Positions 49,466 through 58,243 are shown, numbered from the stretch's first letter. The stretch is 64,000 bases of DNA from an uncultured Clostridia bacterium (GCA_947586185.1 CANPXN010000001.1:62001-126000), one strand, 5' to 3'. A program made the numbers and translations. Notes: generated by a model from the sequence alone, not told the origin.

Positions 49466-49606
49466 ATCTTCAATAGACAAAGTCTTTTGGAAGAGCCGCC
49501 TAAATGGTGGCAGTCAAAACTTACATTTCTGACAAGATTAGTATTGAACGGCTTCTTAGGCGGCATAAACATATAGGTTTTGTCTGTATGCTTATGGAAG
49601 AATAGT
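49466..49606 (+). ncRNA. Structured leader element of unknown class upstream of the amidase gene
   Basis: Nested arms can pair: GACAAA (49475-49480) with TTTTGTC (49577-49583), and GCCGCCTAA (49495-49503) with TTAGGCGGC (49556-49564). The enclosed ~50 bases are not obviously paired. The element ends ten bases before the ribosome site of the dockerin-amidase gene. I could not match it to a known riboswitch class. A short sequence at 57430-57472 has the same ends without the core. Confidence 0.45.
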
Positions 49607-49620
49607 ATAAGGAGGAGAAA

Positions 49621-51603
49621 ATGAAGAAATTAGCAAAGCTATCGTCAATCTTTGTTTTTATGGCAATGTTTTTGCTAGGCGGGTTAAATGTAAGTGCCGC
49701 CAAAGCATATGAGGGAGGTGATCTGAACGGTGATGCCATTGTAAACGGAATGGATTTCAAGATCATGCAATCATTTATTACAGGTAATTATAAGTTTGAT
49801 GAGAATCAGTTCAGCTCCTCGGATATGGACGAAGACGGAATAGTTAATGTATACGACGCTATATGGCTGAAAAGGAAAATACAAGGGGAGTTTAATAATC
49901 CGGTAAACATCAGTGACAGTAGCGTAATGTTCCACAGTGTAGGCTCTAAACATCAGCTTACGGCAGACAGGGCTATCACAAGCTGGACAACTGATAACAA
50001 ATCTGTGGCATCAGTAGGTTCAAAGGGTATTGTAATCGCAATTTCATATGGTACGGCAACAATAACTGCAACTGCGGATAACGGAACTACAGCAAGCTGT
50101 AAGGTTACTGTATGCCCGGTTCTTACGATAAGCAGGGATTCTTATATGTTTGGCGATGTTAATCAGACAGTGCAGCTTACGGCGTCATCGCCTGTTACAT
50201 GGAAAAGTTCAGCGCCGGGCATAGCGTCTGTCAGCGCTTCCGGAGTTGTGAAATCCGTTGGTTCAGGTTCGGCGATCATTACCGGAACTGACGAATACGG
50301 TCAGTCGGTAAGCTGTACGGTATTTGTAAACCAGAAAAATTACCCTCTTGCCGAAGGCACATATACTTTTAACAGGTACAATTCTTCAAACTATCTGACA
50401 GTGGACGGCGCTTCCCAGAATAACCTTGCAAACGTATGCCTGAGAGCCAAAAACTTTGCAAACGGCGCTCAGATGTTCAGCGTTAAGAAAACAGGCAGCG
50501 GAAACTACAATCTGTGGACATGGACAAATAGTGCAAGCGTACTGGATATAAATAACTGGAATATGTACGATAATACATATCATGAGATACTCGGAAACCA
50601 GAATATTGACATATGTCAATACTACTCCGGTTACAAAAATGCCCAGGAGTTCACCTTTACCCGAAACTGGGACGGTACATATTCGATAGTTTCAGTGGGG
50701 TATGATGCTGTTGCAGTGGGTTCGGATTCAACCAGCGCAGGCAGCAACGTTCAGCTTGTTGCATATGACAGTAAAAGCGATAAGTGCAAATGGAATGTTA
50801 AGACAATGAACACAAGCCTTTCAAAGCCTTATTTAAAATACGGATATATCAAGGGCGGAGAGGCGGCATGCCGTTCTTCAGCTTCTTCCTCATCACAGTC
50901 AAAGGGTTCTTTTGTTCCGGGTGCAAGAGTTAAGATCGAGTCTGAAAGCAGTACCGGGTGGTATAAGGTAACGGGTACTTTAAAAAACGGTTCTTCGGTC
51001 ACAGGATATTTAAGCTCCTCCTCGATTGATTTCGGAGTAAAGAAAATATGTGCAAAACGAGCGGTACAGGTCGTTTATCTCAGTCCGTCAAAGCAGACAG
51101 GTAATCTATATTCCTATGGCGGAACAAACGAGGCTGCTCAGATGAGAAGGGTGGCAGCTGCCGCTAAAAAGGTTCTTGAGGCAAACGGAATCAAGGTTAT
51201 AGTAGCAAGTCAGGATACGGCTCTCTCAGACAGAACATATGAGGCATATGATAAAAATGCAGTAGCATATGTGGCAATACATTCAAATGCGTCCGGTTCG
51301 TCAAGCAGTGTTAAGGGACACGGAACACTGGGCTTCTATTACGGAGAAATGGAGGGCAGCTATGATCTTGCAAAGTATGTTTATGACTATGTAGCAGAGC
51401 TTACGCCTAATGCTGATAATGGAATGCTGGACGGAGAAAGCTGGGGATTTTATGAGATACTGAACACGGATATGGCAAATACGCTTGTAGAAGTTGAATT
51501 TCATGATAATGCAACGGATGCAAAATGGATAGTAAATAATACGGATAAGCTTGGAGCATATGTTTCCAACGGAATTTTGAAATATCTTTATTCTATAACT
51601 TAA
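49621..51603 (+). CDS. Dockerin-bearing N-acetylmuramoyl-L-alanine amidase with Ig-like, ricin-like and SH3 modules
   Basis: The 660-residue secreted protein has a signal peptide (1-25). An N-terminal dockerin (about 30-90) has GDLNGDAIVNGMDFKIMQ and DMDEDGIVNVYDAIWLKR. Two Big_2 Ig-like repeats follow (about 95-240; SVASVGSKGIVIAISYGTAT), then a ricin-type beta-trefoil (about 242-400), an SH3-like segment (about 405-475) and an Amidase_3 domain (about 480-660). In the amidase, Glu in GGTNEAAQM, His in IHSNASG and Glu in LVEVEFHDN are in place. The usual first motif with GHGG reads YLSPSKQTGN, so one zinc ligand differs. It may cut cell-wall stem peptides from glycan, either the host's own wall or that of prey or dead cells. 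Confidence 0.82.
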   Translation: MKKLAKLSSIFVFMAMFLLGGLNVSAAKAYEGGDLNGDAIVNGMDFKIMQSFITGNYKFDENQFSSSDMDEDGIVNVYDAIWLKRKIQGEFNNPVNISDSSVMFHSVGSKHQLTADRAITSWTTDNKSVASVGSKGIVIAISYGTATITATADNGTTASCKVTVCPVLTISRDSYMFGDVNQTVQLTASSPVTWKSSAPGIASVSASGVVKSVGSGSAIITGTDEYGQSVSCTVFVNQKNYPLAEGTYTFNRYNSSNYLTVDGASQNNLANVCLRAKNFANGAQMFSVKKTGSGNYNLWTWTNSASVLDINNWNMYDNTYHEILGNQNIDICQYYSGYKNAQEFTFTRNWDGTYSIVSVGYDAVAVGSDSTSAGSNVQLVAYDSKSDKCKWNVKTMNTSLSKPYLKYGYIKGGEAACRSSASSSSQSKGSFVPGARVKIESESSTGWYKVTGTLKNGSSVTGYLSSSSIDFGVKKICAKRAVQVVYLSPSKQTGNLYSYGGTNEAAQMRRVAAAAKKVLEANGIKVIVASQDTALSDRTYEAYDKNAVAYVAIHSNASGSSSSVKGHGTLGFYYGEMEGSYDLAKYVYDYVAELTPNADNGMLDGESWGFYEILNTDMANTLVEVEFHDNATDAKWIVNNTDKLGAYVSNGILKYLYSIT

Positions 51604-51681
51604 AGATAAAGTGATTCCACGATATAGATAGGGCAAGTAAAGCTTGTCCTATATATAGTAAAATACTGAGAGGATTTAGGT

Positions 51682-54288
51682 ATGAATAAAAAAACTTATT
51701 TTAATAAAAATTTCAAGCATAAAATTCTTATTGTAGACGATACGGAAATAAACAGGTTTATTTTATCGGATATACTTTCAAATGAATTTACGATCGTTGA
51801 AGCAGAAAATGGAGAAGAGGCTCTGGATATTCTCGGCAGATGCAAAAATGAGATCGAGCTTGTTTTGCTTGATATTGTAATGCCGAAAATGGATGGATTT
51901 GATGTTCTTAAACACATGAAGGATCAACGCTTACTTGAGGACATTCCTGTAATTATGATCTCAGCAGAAAATGATATTTCCATTATAGAACGAGCTTATG
52001 AAATGGGAGCTACGGACTATATAAGCCGTCCATTTGATTCGCTGATCGTCCACAGGCGTGTTTTAAATACAATTCTTTTATATGCGAAACAAAAGTATCT
52101 TGAAAAGCTTGTAAGTGAGCAGCTTACCGAAAATTATAAGCTCTATCAGGATAAGCTTGCAATGGAAAAAGCTACAAAGATGAAATCCGACTTTCTTGCA
52201 AATATGAGTCATGAGATAAGAACGCCTATGAACGCTGTCCTTGGTATGGCTGATCTTGCCCTAAGAGAGAATATGTCCTCTCAGGCAAGAGACTATATAC
52301 ATCAGATAAAGGCATCGGGAAAAAATCTCCTTGTGATCATAAACGATATCCTTGACTTTTCTAAAATTGAATCTGGAAAAATGGACATAATTGAGGTAGA
52401 ATACGGATTACTTTCGGTAATAAACGATGTGGAAAATATTATCAATAACCGAATGGGTAACAAGGATGTTGAATTTACCATAGATGTTTCTCCGGATGTT
52501 CCTCAGAAGCTTTATGGGGATAATGTGAGAATACATCAGATCATGATCAATATCCTAACTAATGCTGTAAAGTTTACAAATAAGGGTCAGGTGCATCTAA
52601 AAATAGAATGCGAAAGACAGGATGACGAAACTACACTGCTAAAGGTTTCTGTAAGAGATACCGGAATGGGCATAAAAAAAGAGGACCTTGATAAGCTCTT
52701 CCACTCATTCCAGCAGGTTGACAGCAAGAGAAACAGAAATATAGAGGGCACAGGTCTTGGTCTTGTAATATCACGTCAGCTGCTAAGGCTTATGGGCGGA
52801 CAGATATATGTTGAAAGCGAATATGGAAAAGGCAGTACCTTTTCCTTTGAACTGCCTCAGAAGATCATAAACAGCGAGCCTTCTGCAAGGAAGCCTGAGA
52901 GAGAAATTTCCGCTGCTGTAATGATAGACAATCCTTATGTAAAAAAGCAAATTTTGAAGGATCTTAACTGGCTTTGCGGAAACGTTGTTATTGTTTTGGG
53001 AGAGGAGGATATAGAGAAGTCCGATGCGGATTACTATATAATTGAGAAGAAGCTTTTTAAGGACGGTATAAAGACCTTTTTTGCGGAAAATCCTGAAAAG
53101 CAATGTCTGCTCATCGACAAGTTTAACTGTGTGAACGACTGTAATCTTCCAAATGTCAGAATACTTCACAAGCCTGTTTACTCTCTGAGCCTTTATAATG
53201 CAATGGGCGTTGACAGCATTTCCATACACTATGAGGATGATGAAACAGATGATTTCTCCTATACTGCTCCGGAGGCTAATGTCCTTATCGTTGATGATAA
53301 CAGTATAAACCTGACAGTTGCAAAGGGTATTCTGGCTCCTCTTAAAATGAATACAGATACAGCGTCCAGCGCAGCTGAGGCTCTTAAAATGGTCAAGCTA
53401 AAGATGTATGATTTGATCTTTATGGATCATATGATGCCTGAGGTTGATGGAGTTGAGGCTACAAAAATGATAAGAGCCTTGAATGAACCGGATTATTCAA
53501 AGGTTCCGATTATAGCTTTGACCGCTAATGCAGTGGGAGAAGCAAAGGAAATGTTTATAAGAGAGGGCATGAACGATTTTGTAGCAAAGCCTATTGAAAT
53601 AAAGGATATTGTTGCTAAAATAAAGAAATGGCTTCCTGCGGAGAAGATCATTGCTGTAAGCGAGCCGAATACGGATGAGCCGGAGGAGCAGAAGTTTTCA
53701 ATAAACGGACTTAACACTGAAACAGCAGTTGCATTGCTGGGCAGTAAGGATTTGTTTATGACTGTACTAAAGGAGTATTATCTTTCAATTGATAAAAAGT
53801 CCAAAGTGATTGCTGAGTATAAGGATTCTGAGCGCTGGAGGGAGTATACAATTGAGGTACACGCTTTGAAAAGCACCTCAAGACAGGTCGGAGCAGATCA
53901 TGTGTCAGAGATTGCTGCGGAGCTTGAGCTTGCCGGCAAGGAGGGCAATATAAAGCTTATAAACGAAAAAACGGATGAGCTTTTAAGCGAGTATTTAAGC
54001 TATAAGGATATCCTTAAAGAAGTCTTTCCTGAATGCAGCGTAAGCGAGGTCAAAAAGGATATGGACAGAGATACCCTTTTGAAAAAAATAGGTGATGTAA
54101 GAAAAGCGATTGAACAGTTCGATGTTCTCACGATTGATGACGCTATTGAAGAAATGTATAGCTATGCTTATCCGGAAAAGCAGAGTAAGTATCTTGAGGA
54201 GCTTAAAGAGGCTGCTGAGCGAAGCGATCTTGACAGATGCAGTGAGATTTTAGCTCTTTGGGAAAAGGAAACGGAAAATTTTTCTTGA
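51682..54288 (+). CDS. Orphan hybrid histidine kinase (REC - HisKA - HATPase - REC - Hpt)
   Basis: The 868-residue cytoplasmic protein has no membrane helix. An N-terminal receiver (1-130) has the acceptor Asp in LLDIVMPKMDG (about 62). A dimerisation H-box ANMSHEIRTPMNAVLGMAD (His about 176) and an ATPase domain with GTGLGLVISRQLLRLMGG follow. A degenerate receiver-like stretch precedes a complete receiver with MDHMMPEVDG (about 585) and the Lys in FVAKPIE. A C-terminal Hpt domain has HALKSTSRQVGA (His about 728). It can run a complete phosphorelay. No response regulator is adjacent. A DNA-binding output is absent. Confidence 0.9.
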   Translation: MNKKTYFNKNFKHKILIVDDTEINRFILSDILSNEFTIVEAENGEEALDILGRCKNEIELVLLDIVMPKMDGFDVLKHMKDQRLLEDIPVIMISAENDISIIERAYEMGATDYISRPFDSLIVHRRVLNTILLYAKQKYLEKLVSEQLTENYKLYQDKLAMEKATKMKSDFLANMSHEIRTPMNAVLGMADLALRENMSSQARDYIHQIKASGKNLLVIINDILDFSKIESGKMDIIEVEYGLLSVINDVENIINNRMGNKDVEFTIDVSPDVPQKLYGDNVRIHQIMINILTNAVKFTNKGQVHLKIECERQDDETTLLKVSVRDTGMGIKKEDLDKLFHSFQQVDSKRNRNIEGTGLGLVISRQLLRLMGGQIYVESEYGKGSTFSFELPQKIINSEPSARKPEREISAAVMIDNPYVKKQILKDLNWLCGNVVIVLGEEDIEKSDADYYIIEKKLFKDGIKTFFAENPEKQCLLIDKFNCVNDCNLPNVRILHKPVYSLSLYNAMGVDSISIHYEDDETDDFSYTAPEANVLIVDDNSINLTVAKGILAPLKMNTDTASSAAEALKMVKLKMYDLIFMDHMMPEVDGVEATKMIRALNEPDYSKVPIIALTANAVGEAKEMFIREGMNDFVAKPIEIKDIVAKIKKWLPAEKIIAVSEPNTDEPEEQKFSINGLNTETAVALLGSKDLFMTVLKEYYLSIDKKSKVIAEYKDSERWREYTIEVHALKSTSRQVGADHVSEIAAELELAGKEGNIKLINEKTDELLSEYLSYKDILKEVFPECSVSEVKKDMDRDTLLKKIGDVRKAIEQFDVLTIDDAIEEMYSYAYPEKQSKYLEELKEAAERSDLDRCSEILALWEKETENFS

Positions 54289-54313
54289 CAAAAGCGAATA
54301 TAAGTGATATAAT
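54285..54313 (+). promoter_or_regulatory. Consensus sigma-A promoter of the rtcB operon
   Basis: TTGACA (54285-54290), 17-base spacer, TATAAT (54308-54313): both boxes are exact. It overlaps the last codons of the hybrid kinase. Confidence 0.88.
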
Positions 54314-54347
54314 GTGAAACATATTTAGTGAAAGGACGGTGAATTCC

Positions 54348-54440
54348 ATGTATATAAGAATACTGAGTGGGACTAAGAGAAAATATAATATTACACAACA
54401 GAAGCATGGGATTTGTCTGCAATATATTCTTATGCAATAA
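54348..54440 (+). CDS. Candidate 30-residue leader peptide upstream of rtcB
   Basis: An ATG at 54348 opens a 30-codon frame (MYIRILSGTKRKYNITQQKH...) ending TAA at 54440. A weak AAGGACGGTG lies 6-15 bases upstream. It sits between a perfect promoter and a terminator hairpin, where leader peptides of attenuators lie. Coding is not proven. Confidence 0.4.
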   Translation: MYIRILSGTKRKYNITQQKHGICLQYILMQ

Positions 54441-54498
54441 ATACTTGCATTTAAATGAATTTTATGCACTTCTGTTTTATACAGAGGTGCATTTTTTT
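54398..54498 (+). promoter_or_regulatory. Attenuator-like terminator/antiterminator before rtcB
   Basis: TGCACTTCTGT (54465-54475) and ACAGAGGTGCA (54481-54491) form a terminator followed by seven T, 23 bases before the rtcB start. Upstream, ACAGAAGCAT (54398-54407) can pair instead with ATGCACTTCTGT (54464-54475) with a two-base bulge, blocking the terminator. Confidence 0.6.
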
Positions 54499-54521
54499 GC
54501 GCAAATCCGGAAAGGGAAATT

Positions 54522-55727
54522 ATGATTATTTTAAATGGAAAATATAATTCTGCAAAAGTATTTACAGACATTATTGATGAAGATGCTGTTTCACAGATCA
54601 TTGCACTATGCAGCCAGGAGATAAGCGAAAATGAAAAGATACGCATTATGCCGGATGTTCATGCAGGGGCAGGCTGTACTATCGGAACAACTATGACTGT
54701 AACCGATAAGGCGATTCCCAATCTTGTGGGAGTTGATATTGGCTGCGGAATGGAAACGGTAAGGCTTAAGGAAAAGCATATAGAGGTTCAGAAGCTTGAT
54801 AAGCTTATTTATGAAAAAATTCCTTCAGGCTTTAATATTCGCAGTAAGGCTCACAGATACTGTGAGAAAATCAATCTGGCTGAGCTTTATTGCTGCGAGG
54901 AAATTAACATTGAACGGGCGGAAAAGAGCATAGGCACTCTTGGTGGAGGAAATCATTTTATTGAGGCTGACAAGGGCAGTGACGGAAGTGTTTACATTGT
55001 GATACATTCAGGATCACGTCATCTTGGCGTAGAAACTGCTAAATATTATCAGGAGGAGGCATACCGCAGACTTAATAAATGCTCACAGACTGAAATAGAC
55101 GCTCTTATTTTAAAGCTTAAAGCTGCCGGAAAGGAAAAGCAGATCCAGTCAGAGCTTAAAAAGCTTGTAAATACAAAACGAACCTATATTCCAAAGCAGC
55201 TTGCATATACTGAGGGAGAGCTGTTCAGAAAATATATTCACGATATGAAAATCGTTCAGGAGTTTGCAATGATCAATCGTCAGGCAATGATGGACGAAAT
55301 TATTAAGGGAATGGGGCTTCATGTTCAGGAGCAGTTTACAACAATCCATAATTATATTGATACTGATAATATGATCCTGAGAAAAGGAGCTGTGTCCGCA
55401 CAGAAGGGGGAACAGCTTCTGATCCCTATAAACATGAGAGACGGAAGTCTGCTCTGTACCGGAAAGGGAAACGAGGACTGGAACTTTTCCGCTCCTCATG
55501 GCGCAGGAAGACTTATGTCAAGGTCACAGGCAAAGGAGTCCTTTACAGTTTCCGAGTATAAGAAACAGATGCAGGGGATATATACGACCTCAGTAAATTC
55601 TCAGACCCTTGACGAGTGCCCGATGGCATATAAATCCATTGACGACATTGTTGATAACATAGGAGATACCGTGGAAATTAATGATATTATAAAACCAATT
55701 TATAATTTTAAGGCAGGTATGGAATAG
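54522..55727 (+). CDS. rtcB: RtcB-family RNA-splicing ligase
   Basis: The 401-residue protein has PDVHAGAGCTIG, VGVDIGCGMETVR (Asp and Cys metal ligands), LGGGNHFIE, HSGSRHLG and, near the end, the guanylylated-His region SAPHGAGRLMSR. RtcB joins RNA 2',3'-cyclic phosphate and 5'-OH ends using GTP and Mn2+, in tRNA splicing or repair of nuclease-cut RNA. The length is typical of the shorter bacterial forms. It lies behind an attenuator-like leader and starts a probable operon with two acetyltransferases and a small basic protein. Confidence 0.92.
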   Translation: MIILNGKYNSAKVFTDIIDEDAVSQIIALCSQEISENEKIRIMPDVHAGAGCTIGTTMTVTDKAIPNLVGVDIGCGMETVRLKEKHIEVQKLDKLIYEKIPSGFNIRSKAHRYCEKINLAELYCCEEINIERAEKSIGTLGGGNHFIEADKGSDGSVYIVIHSGSRHLGVETAKYYQEEAYRRLNKCSQTEIDALILKLKAAGKEKQIQSELKKLVNTKRTYIPKQLAYTEGELFRKYIHDMKIVQEFAMINRQAMMDEIIKGMGLHVQEQFTTIHNYIDTDNMILRKGAVSAQKGEQLLIPINMRDGSLLCTGKGNEDWNFSAPHGAGRLMSRSQAKESFTVSEYKKQMQGIYTTSVNSQTLDECPMAYKSIDDIVDNIGDTVEINDIIKPIYNFKAGME

Positions 55728-55728
55728 T

Positions 55729-56178
55729 ATGAAGAATATAAGGATAAGAAAGATGCTGATATCGGATTATGATGCAGTTTATAGTTTATGGATTTCATGT
55801 AAAGGAATGGGGCTTAATAACCTTGATGATTCCAAAGATGGTATAGACAGGTTTTTAAAGCGTAATCCGGATACATGCTTGATTTCCGAAATAAATGATC
55901 GTATAGTTGGAGTAATAATAGCAGGAGATGACGGCAGAAGAGGATATATCTATCATACGGCAGTTGACCCAGAGTTTAGGCATAAAGGTATTGGCAGTAT
56001 GCTTGTTTCTGTTGTTATGGAGGCATTGAAGCAGCAGGGAGTAAACAAGGTGGCTTTGGTTGTTTTTGAAAAAAATTTAGCAGGAAATGCATTTTGGGAA
56101 AAGTGTGGCTTTACAGTACGCAATGACCTTGTTTACCGCAATAAAGCGCTTGCTGATATGATAAGGAATGACACATGA
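55729..56178 (+). CDS. GNAT-family N-acetyltransferase
   Basis: The 149-residue protein has the acetyl-CoA-binding motif A (VDPEFRHKGIGSMLVSVVM) and motif B ending NAFWEKCGFTVR, as in RimI-like and YpeA-like acetyltransferases. It begins one base after the rtcB stop, so it is translated from the same mRNA. The substrate is unknown. Confidence 0.87.
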   Translation: MKNIRIRKMLISDYDAVYSLWISCKGMGLNNLDDSKDGIDRFLKRNPDTCLISEINDRIVGVIIAGDDGRRGYIYHTAVDPEFRHKGIGSMLVSVVMEALKQQGVNKVALVVFEKNLAGNAFWEKCGFTVRNDLVYRNKALADMIRNDT

Positions 56179-56621
56179 TGAAAATTTATGAAGTAAGTGA
56201 AAACAAAAGGAAGTATATGGACCTACTTTTACTTGGAGATGAACAGGAGAGTATGATATACCAATATCTGGACAGAGGCAATATGTTTGTTCTTGAGGAT
56301 AAGGAACCCATGGCTGTATGCGTTGTTACTGATGAGGGCAGCGGAATACTTGAAATAAAGAATTTAGCGGTTAGTCCCAAATATCAGATGCAAGGCTTCG
56401 GCAGGGCGATGATCGAACATATAAGCTTACTTTATAAAAATAAATATAAAATTTTGCAGGCAGGAACAGGTGACAGTCCTCTTACTGTTCCGTTTTATAA
56501 AAAATGCGGATTTCGGGAATCTCACAGAATAAAAAATTTCTTTATGGATAACTATGATCATAGAATTTATGAATGCGGAGTTATGCTGAAGGATATGGTT
56601 TATTTCCAGAAAAAGCTTTGA
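56175..56621 (+). CDS. GNAT-family N-acetyltransferase
   Basis: The 148-residue protein has motif A LAVSPKYQMQGFGRAMIEH and PFYKKCGFRES, typical of GNAT enzymes. Its ATG overlaps the previous stop (ATGA), so the two acetyltransferases are translationally coupled. It is only distantly similar to its neighbour, so they are not a recent duplication. Substrate unknown. Confidence 0.85.
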   Translation: MMKIYEVSENKRKYMDLLLLGDEQESMIYQYLDRGNMFVLEDKEPMAVCVVTDEGSGILEIKNLAVSPKYQMQGFGRAMIEHISLLYKNKYKILQAGTGDSPLTVPFYKKCGFRESHRIKNFFMDNYDHRIYECGVMLKDMVYFQKKL

Positions 56622-56638
56622 CACTCAGGAGGAATAAT

Positions 56639-56800
56639 ATGAAAAAGTTTATACCTTATGAAAAGCTGAGCAAAAAAGAAAGACGCCGTATTGATTCTGA
56701 AAAGCGACGTGACTGGGCAGGAATAAATCCTGTTACACGCATCGCAGATACTGATTTGAAAAAATACAGAAGAAAGCCTAAATATCCTGATAGGTTTTAG
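56639..56800 (+). CDS. Small basic protein of unknown function
   Basis: The 53-residue protein (MKKFIPYEKLSKKERRRIDS...) is rich in Lys and Arg and includes WAGINPVTR. AGGAGG lies six bases before the ATG. Similar short basic proteins with a W-x-G-I-x-P-V-T-R core occur in clostridia, usually unnamed (from memory). It closes the rtcB operon, after which a repeat begins. Confidence 0.6.
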   Translation: MKKFIPYEKLSKKERRRIDSEKRRDWAGINPVTRIADTDLKKYRRKPKYPDRF

Positions 56801-56905
56801 GCAACATTTTCTCGCTGCCAGAGGTGACAACCGCGCAATAGGCGACCGAAGGAAGTGCCCTTGGGTACTAATAGATGAGTTAAGCTTTACTTTCCTCAGC
56901 TATAG
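56801..56905. repeat. Dispersed repeat, second family, copy 1
   Basis: Matches 58148-58243 over about 90 bases, including AATAGGCGACCGAAGGAAGT directly followed by GCCCTTG, AAGCTTTACTT and CTCAGCTATA. The middle motif GAAGGAAGTGCCCTTG also occurs in repeat copy B at 35438. No protein is likely. Confidence 0.65.
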
Positions 56906-56982
56906 AATATTTCTTTAATAAAGGGATAAAATAATAAAAAATAAAATCGGGTATTCATACCCGAAAGAAAGGTTGCTTAATT

Positions 56983-57417
56983 ATGGTTGAACACGATACT
57001 ATAAGACTTTTAAGGGAATGCGATGCAGGGATCAAAATGGGGGTTTCAGCGATTAACGAGGTGCTTGAATATGTTAAAAGCAGAGAGCTGAAACAAATAC
57101 TTGAGGATAGTCTTAAAGAAAACGACACTGTAAAGGATGAACTGCAAAAGTTGTTAGAGGAATATCATGATGACGGCAAGGAGCCGGGTGCAATGGCAAA
57201 GGGCATGTCATGGATAAAGACAAATGTAAAGCTTGCAGTAAACGAGTCGGATAAAGTAATAGCCGACCTTATGACGGACGGCTGTAATATGGGAATAAAA
57301 TCCCTTAACAAATATCTCAATCAGTATGAAGCGGCAGATGAAAAGTCAAAGGCGCTTGCTAAAAAGCTTATAAAGCTTGAAGAAAAGCTCGCTGAGGATG
57401 TTAAGTGTTATTTGTAA
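56983..57417 (+). CDS. Four-helix-bundle protein of the DUF2383/PA2169 type
   Basis: The 144-residue cytoplasmic protein is nearly all helical (HDTIRLLRECDAGIKMGVSA, LKQILEDSLKENDTVKDEL). The spacing of acidic residues resembles ferritin-like four-helix bundles. The family assignment rests on general resemblance. The role is unknown; relatives are often linked to stress. GAAAGG precedes the ATG. Confidence 0.6.
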   Translation: MVEHDTIRLLRECDAGIKMGVSAINEVLEYVKSRELKQILEDSLKENDTVKDELQKLLEEYHDDGKEPGAMAKGMSWIKTNVKLAVNESDKVIADLMTDGCNMGIKSLNKYLNQYEAADEKSKALAKKLIKLEEKLAEDVKCYL

Positions 57418-57429
57418 TATTAATCTTTA

Positions 57430-57472
57430 ATCTTCCAATAGACAAAGGCTATATGATGATGGAAGAATATAT
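57430..57472 (+). repeat. Short element sharing ends with the 49466 leader element
   Basis: ATCTTCCAATAGACAAAG and ATGGAAGAATA correspond to the ends of the element at 49466-49606, but the ~95-base core is missing. TCTTCCA / TGGAAGA are inverted. It lies 13 bases after the four-helix-bundle gene. Confidence 0.5.
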
Positions 57473-57474
57473 AG

Positions 57475-57508
57475 AAAGAAAAGCGTTCCTTATGGAGCGC
57501 TTTTCTTT
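57475..57508. terminator. Bidirectional terminator
   Basis: AAAGAAAAGCG / CGCTTTTCTTT perfect stem at the convergent junction. It overlaps the last codons of the minus-strand gene. Confidence 0.85.
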
Positions 57509-58050
57509 CTGTATGCAATTGCTGAAACAATGGAATAAACGGCAGCGCCCAGCACTCCGGACACTATATCACCCATTGTATTTGTGTTTCCGCCCTGCAT
57601 ATTTGCATTTATAAACATATCGGCGGTAAATTCATAAATCTCCCAGAATCCGGCGCATGCCGAAGAAAAGAAAAATGCAAAGGGGATTTTTATGAGCATA
57701 TTGCTTTTCAGATCACATTTTCTGAAAAGATATGAAACTATGATCATACCGGCATCTGCAAGGAGTATACCGCTGAGGAAATGAACAAAACGGTCGTAAA
57801 ATCCAACTGTTTTATAAAGGTTTATCACAGAGCCAAGAGCTGCTGCAAATATGTCGAATACCAGTGCCATGCAGTAAAATCTTTTTGGAAATTTCCATGC
57901 GGCAGCGCTAATTATGAAAACAGAAGAAAAAGCTCCGGTGATCTTCATTGAAGTAGTTTCTATTGGAGCTGCAAATACCATCACAGTGCATATGCCTGTT
58001 ATAAGGAGCGCTGCCGAGGAGGCCGCCAGTTTGAATTTTGTTTCAGTCAT
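57490..58050 (-). CDS. DUF2238/YjdF-like integral membrane protein
   Basis: The 186-residue protein has about five membrane helices. The conserved region YDRFVHFLSGILLADAGMII and FWEIYEFTADMFINANMQGG is followed by NTMGDIVSGVLGA. These match the DUF2238 (YjdF) group, whose polar His, Glu and Asp residues lie in membrane segments. Function is unknown. It is transcribed alone, with a terminator overlapping its end. Confidence 0.75.
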   Translation of the reverse strand: MTETKFKLAASSAALLITGICTVMVFAAPIETTSMKITGAFSSVFIISAAAWKFPKRFYCMALVFDIFAAALGSVINLYKTVGFYDRFVHFLSGILLADAGMIIVSYLFRKCDLKSNMLIKIPFAFFFSSACAGFWEIYEFTADMFINANMQGGNTNTMGDIVSGVLGAAVYSIVSAIAYRKKSAP

Positions 58051-58147
58051 AAACTCCGCCTTTCATTTTCATGCTGAATTGTTTTTACTATTATACATCA
58101 ATAATGATTATTTTACAATAGTATATTTTATTTAAATGCCCTTTTGC

Positions 58148-58243
58148 TTATTACCAAAGGTGAAAGCCGAAAAATAGGCGACCGAAGGAAGTGCCCTTGT
58201 GCATAAGTAGATTTCAGCAAGCTTTACTTGTCTCAGCTATAAA
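58148..58243. repeat. Dispersed repeat, second family, copy 2
   Basis: Same family as 56801-56905. Differences cluster in the AT-rich middle (TGTGCATAAGTAGATTTCAG here). It lies between the DUF2238 gene and the transglutaminase terminator. Confidence 0.65.
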
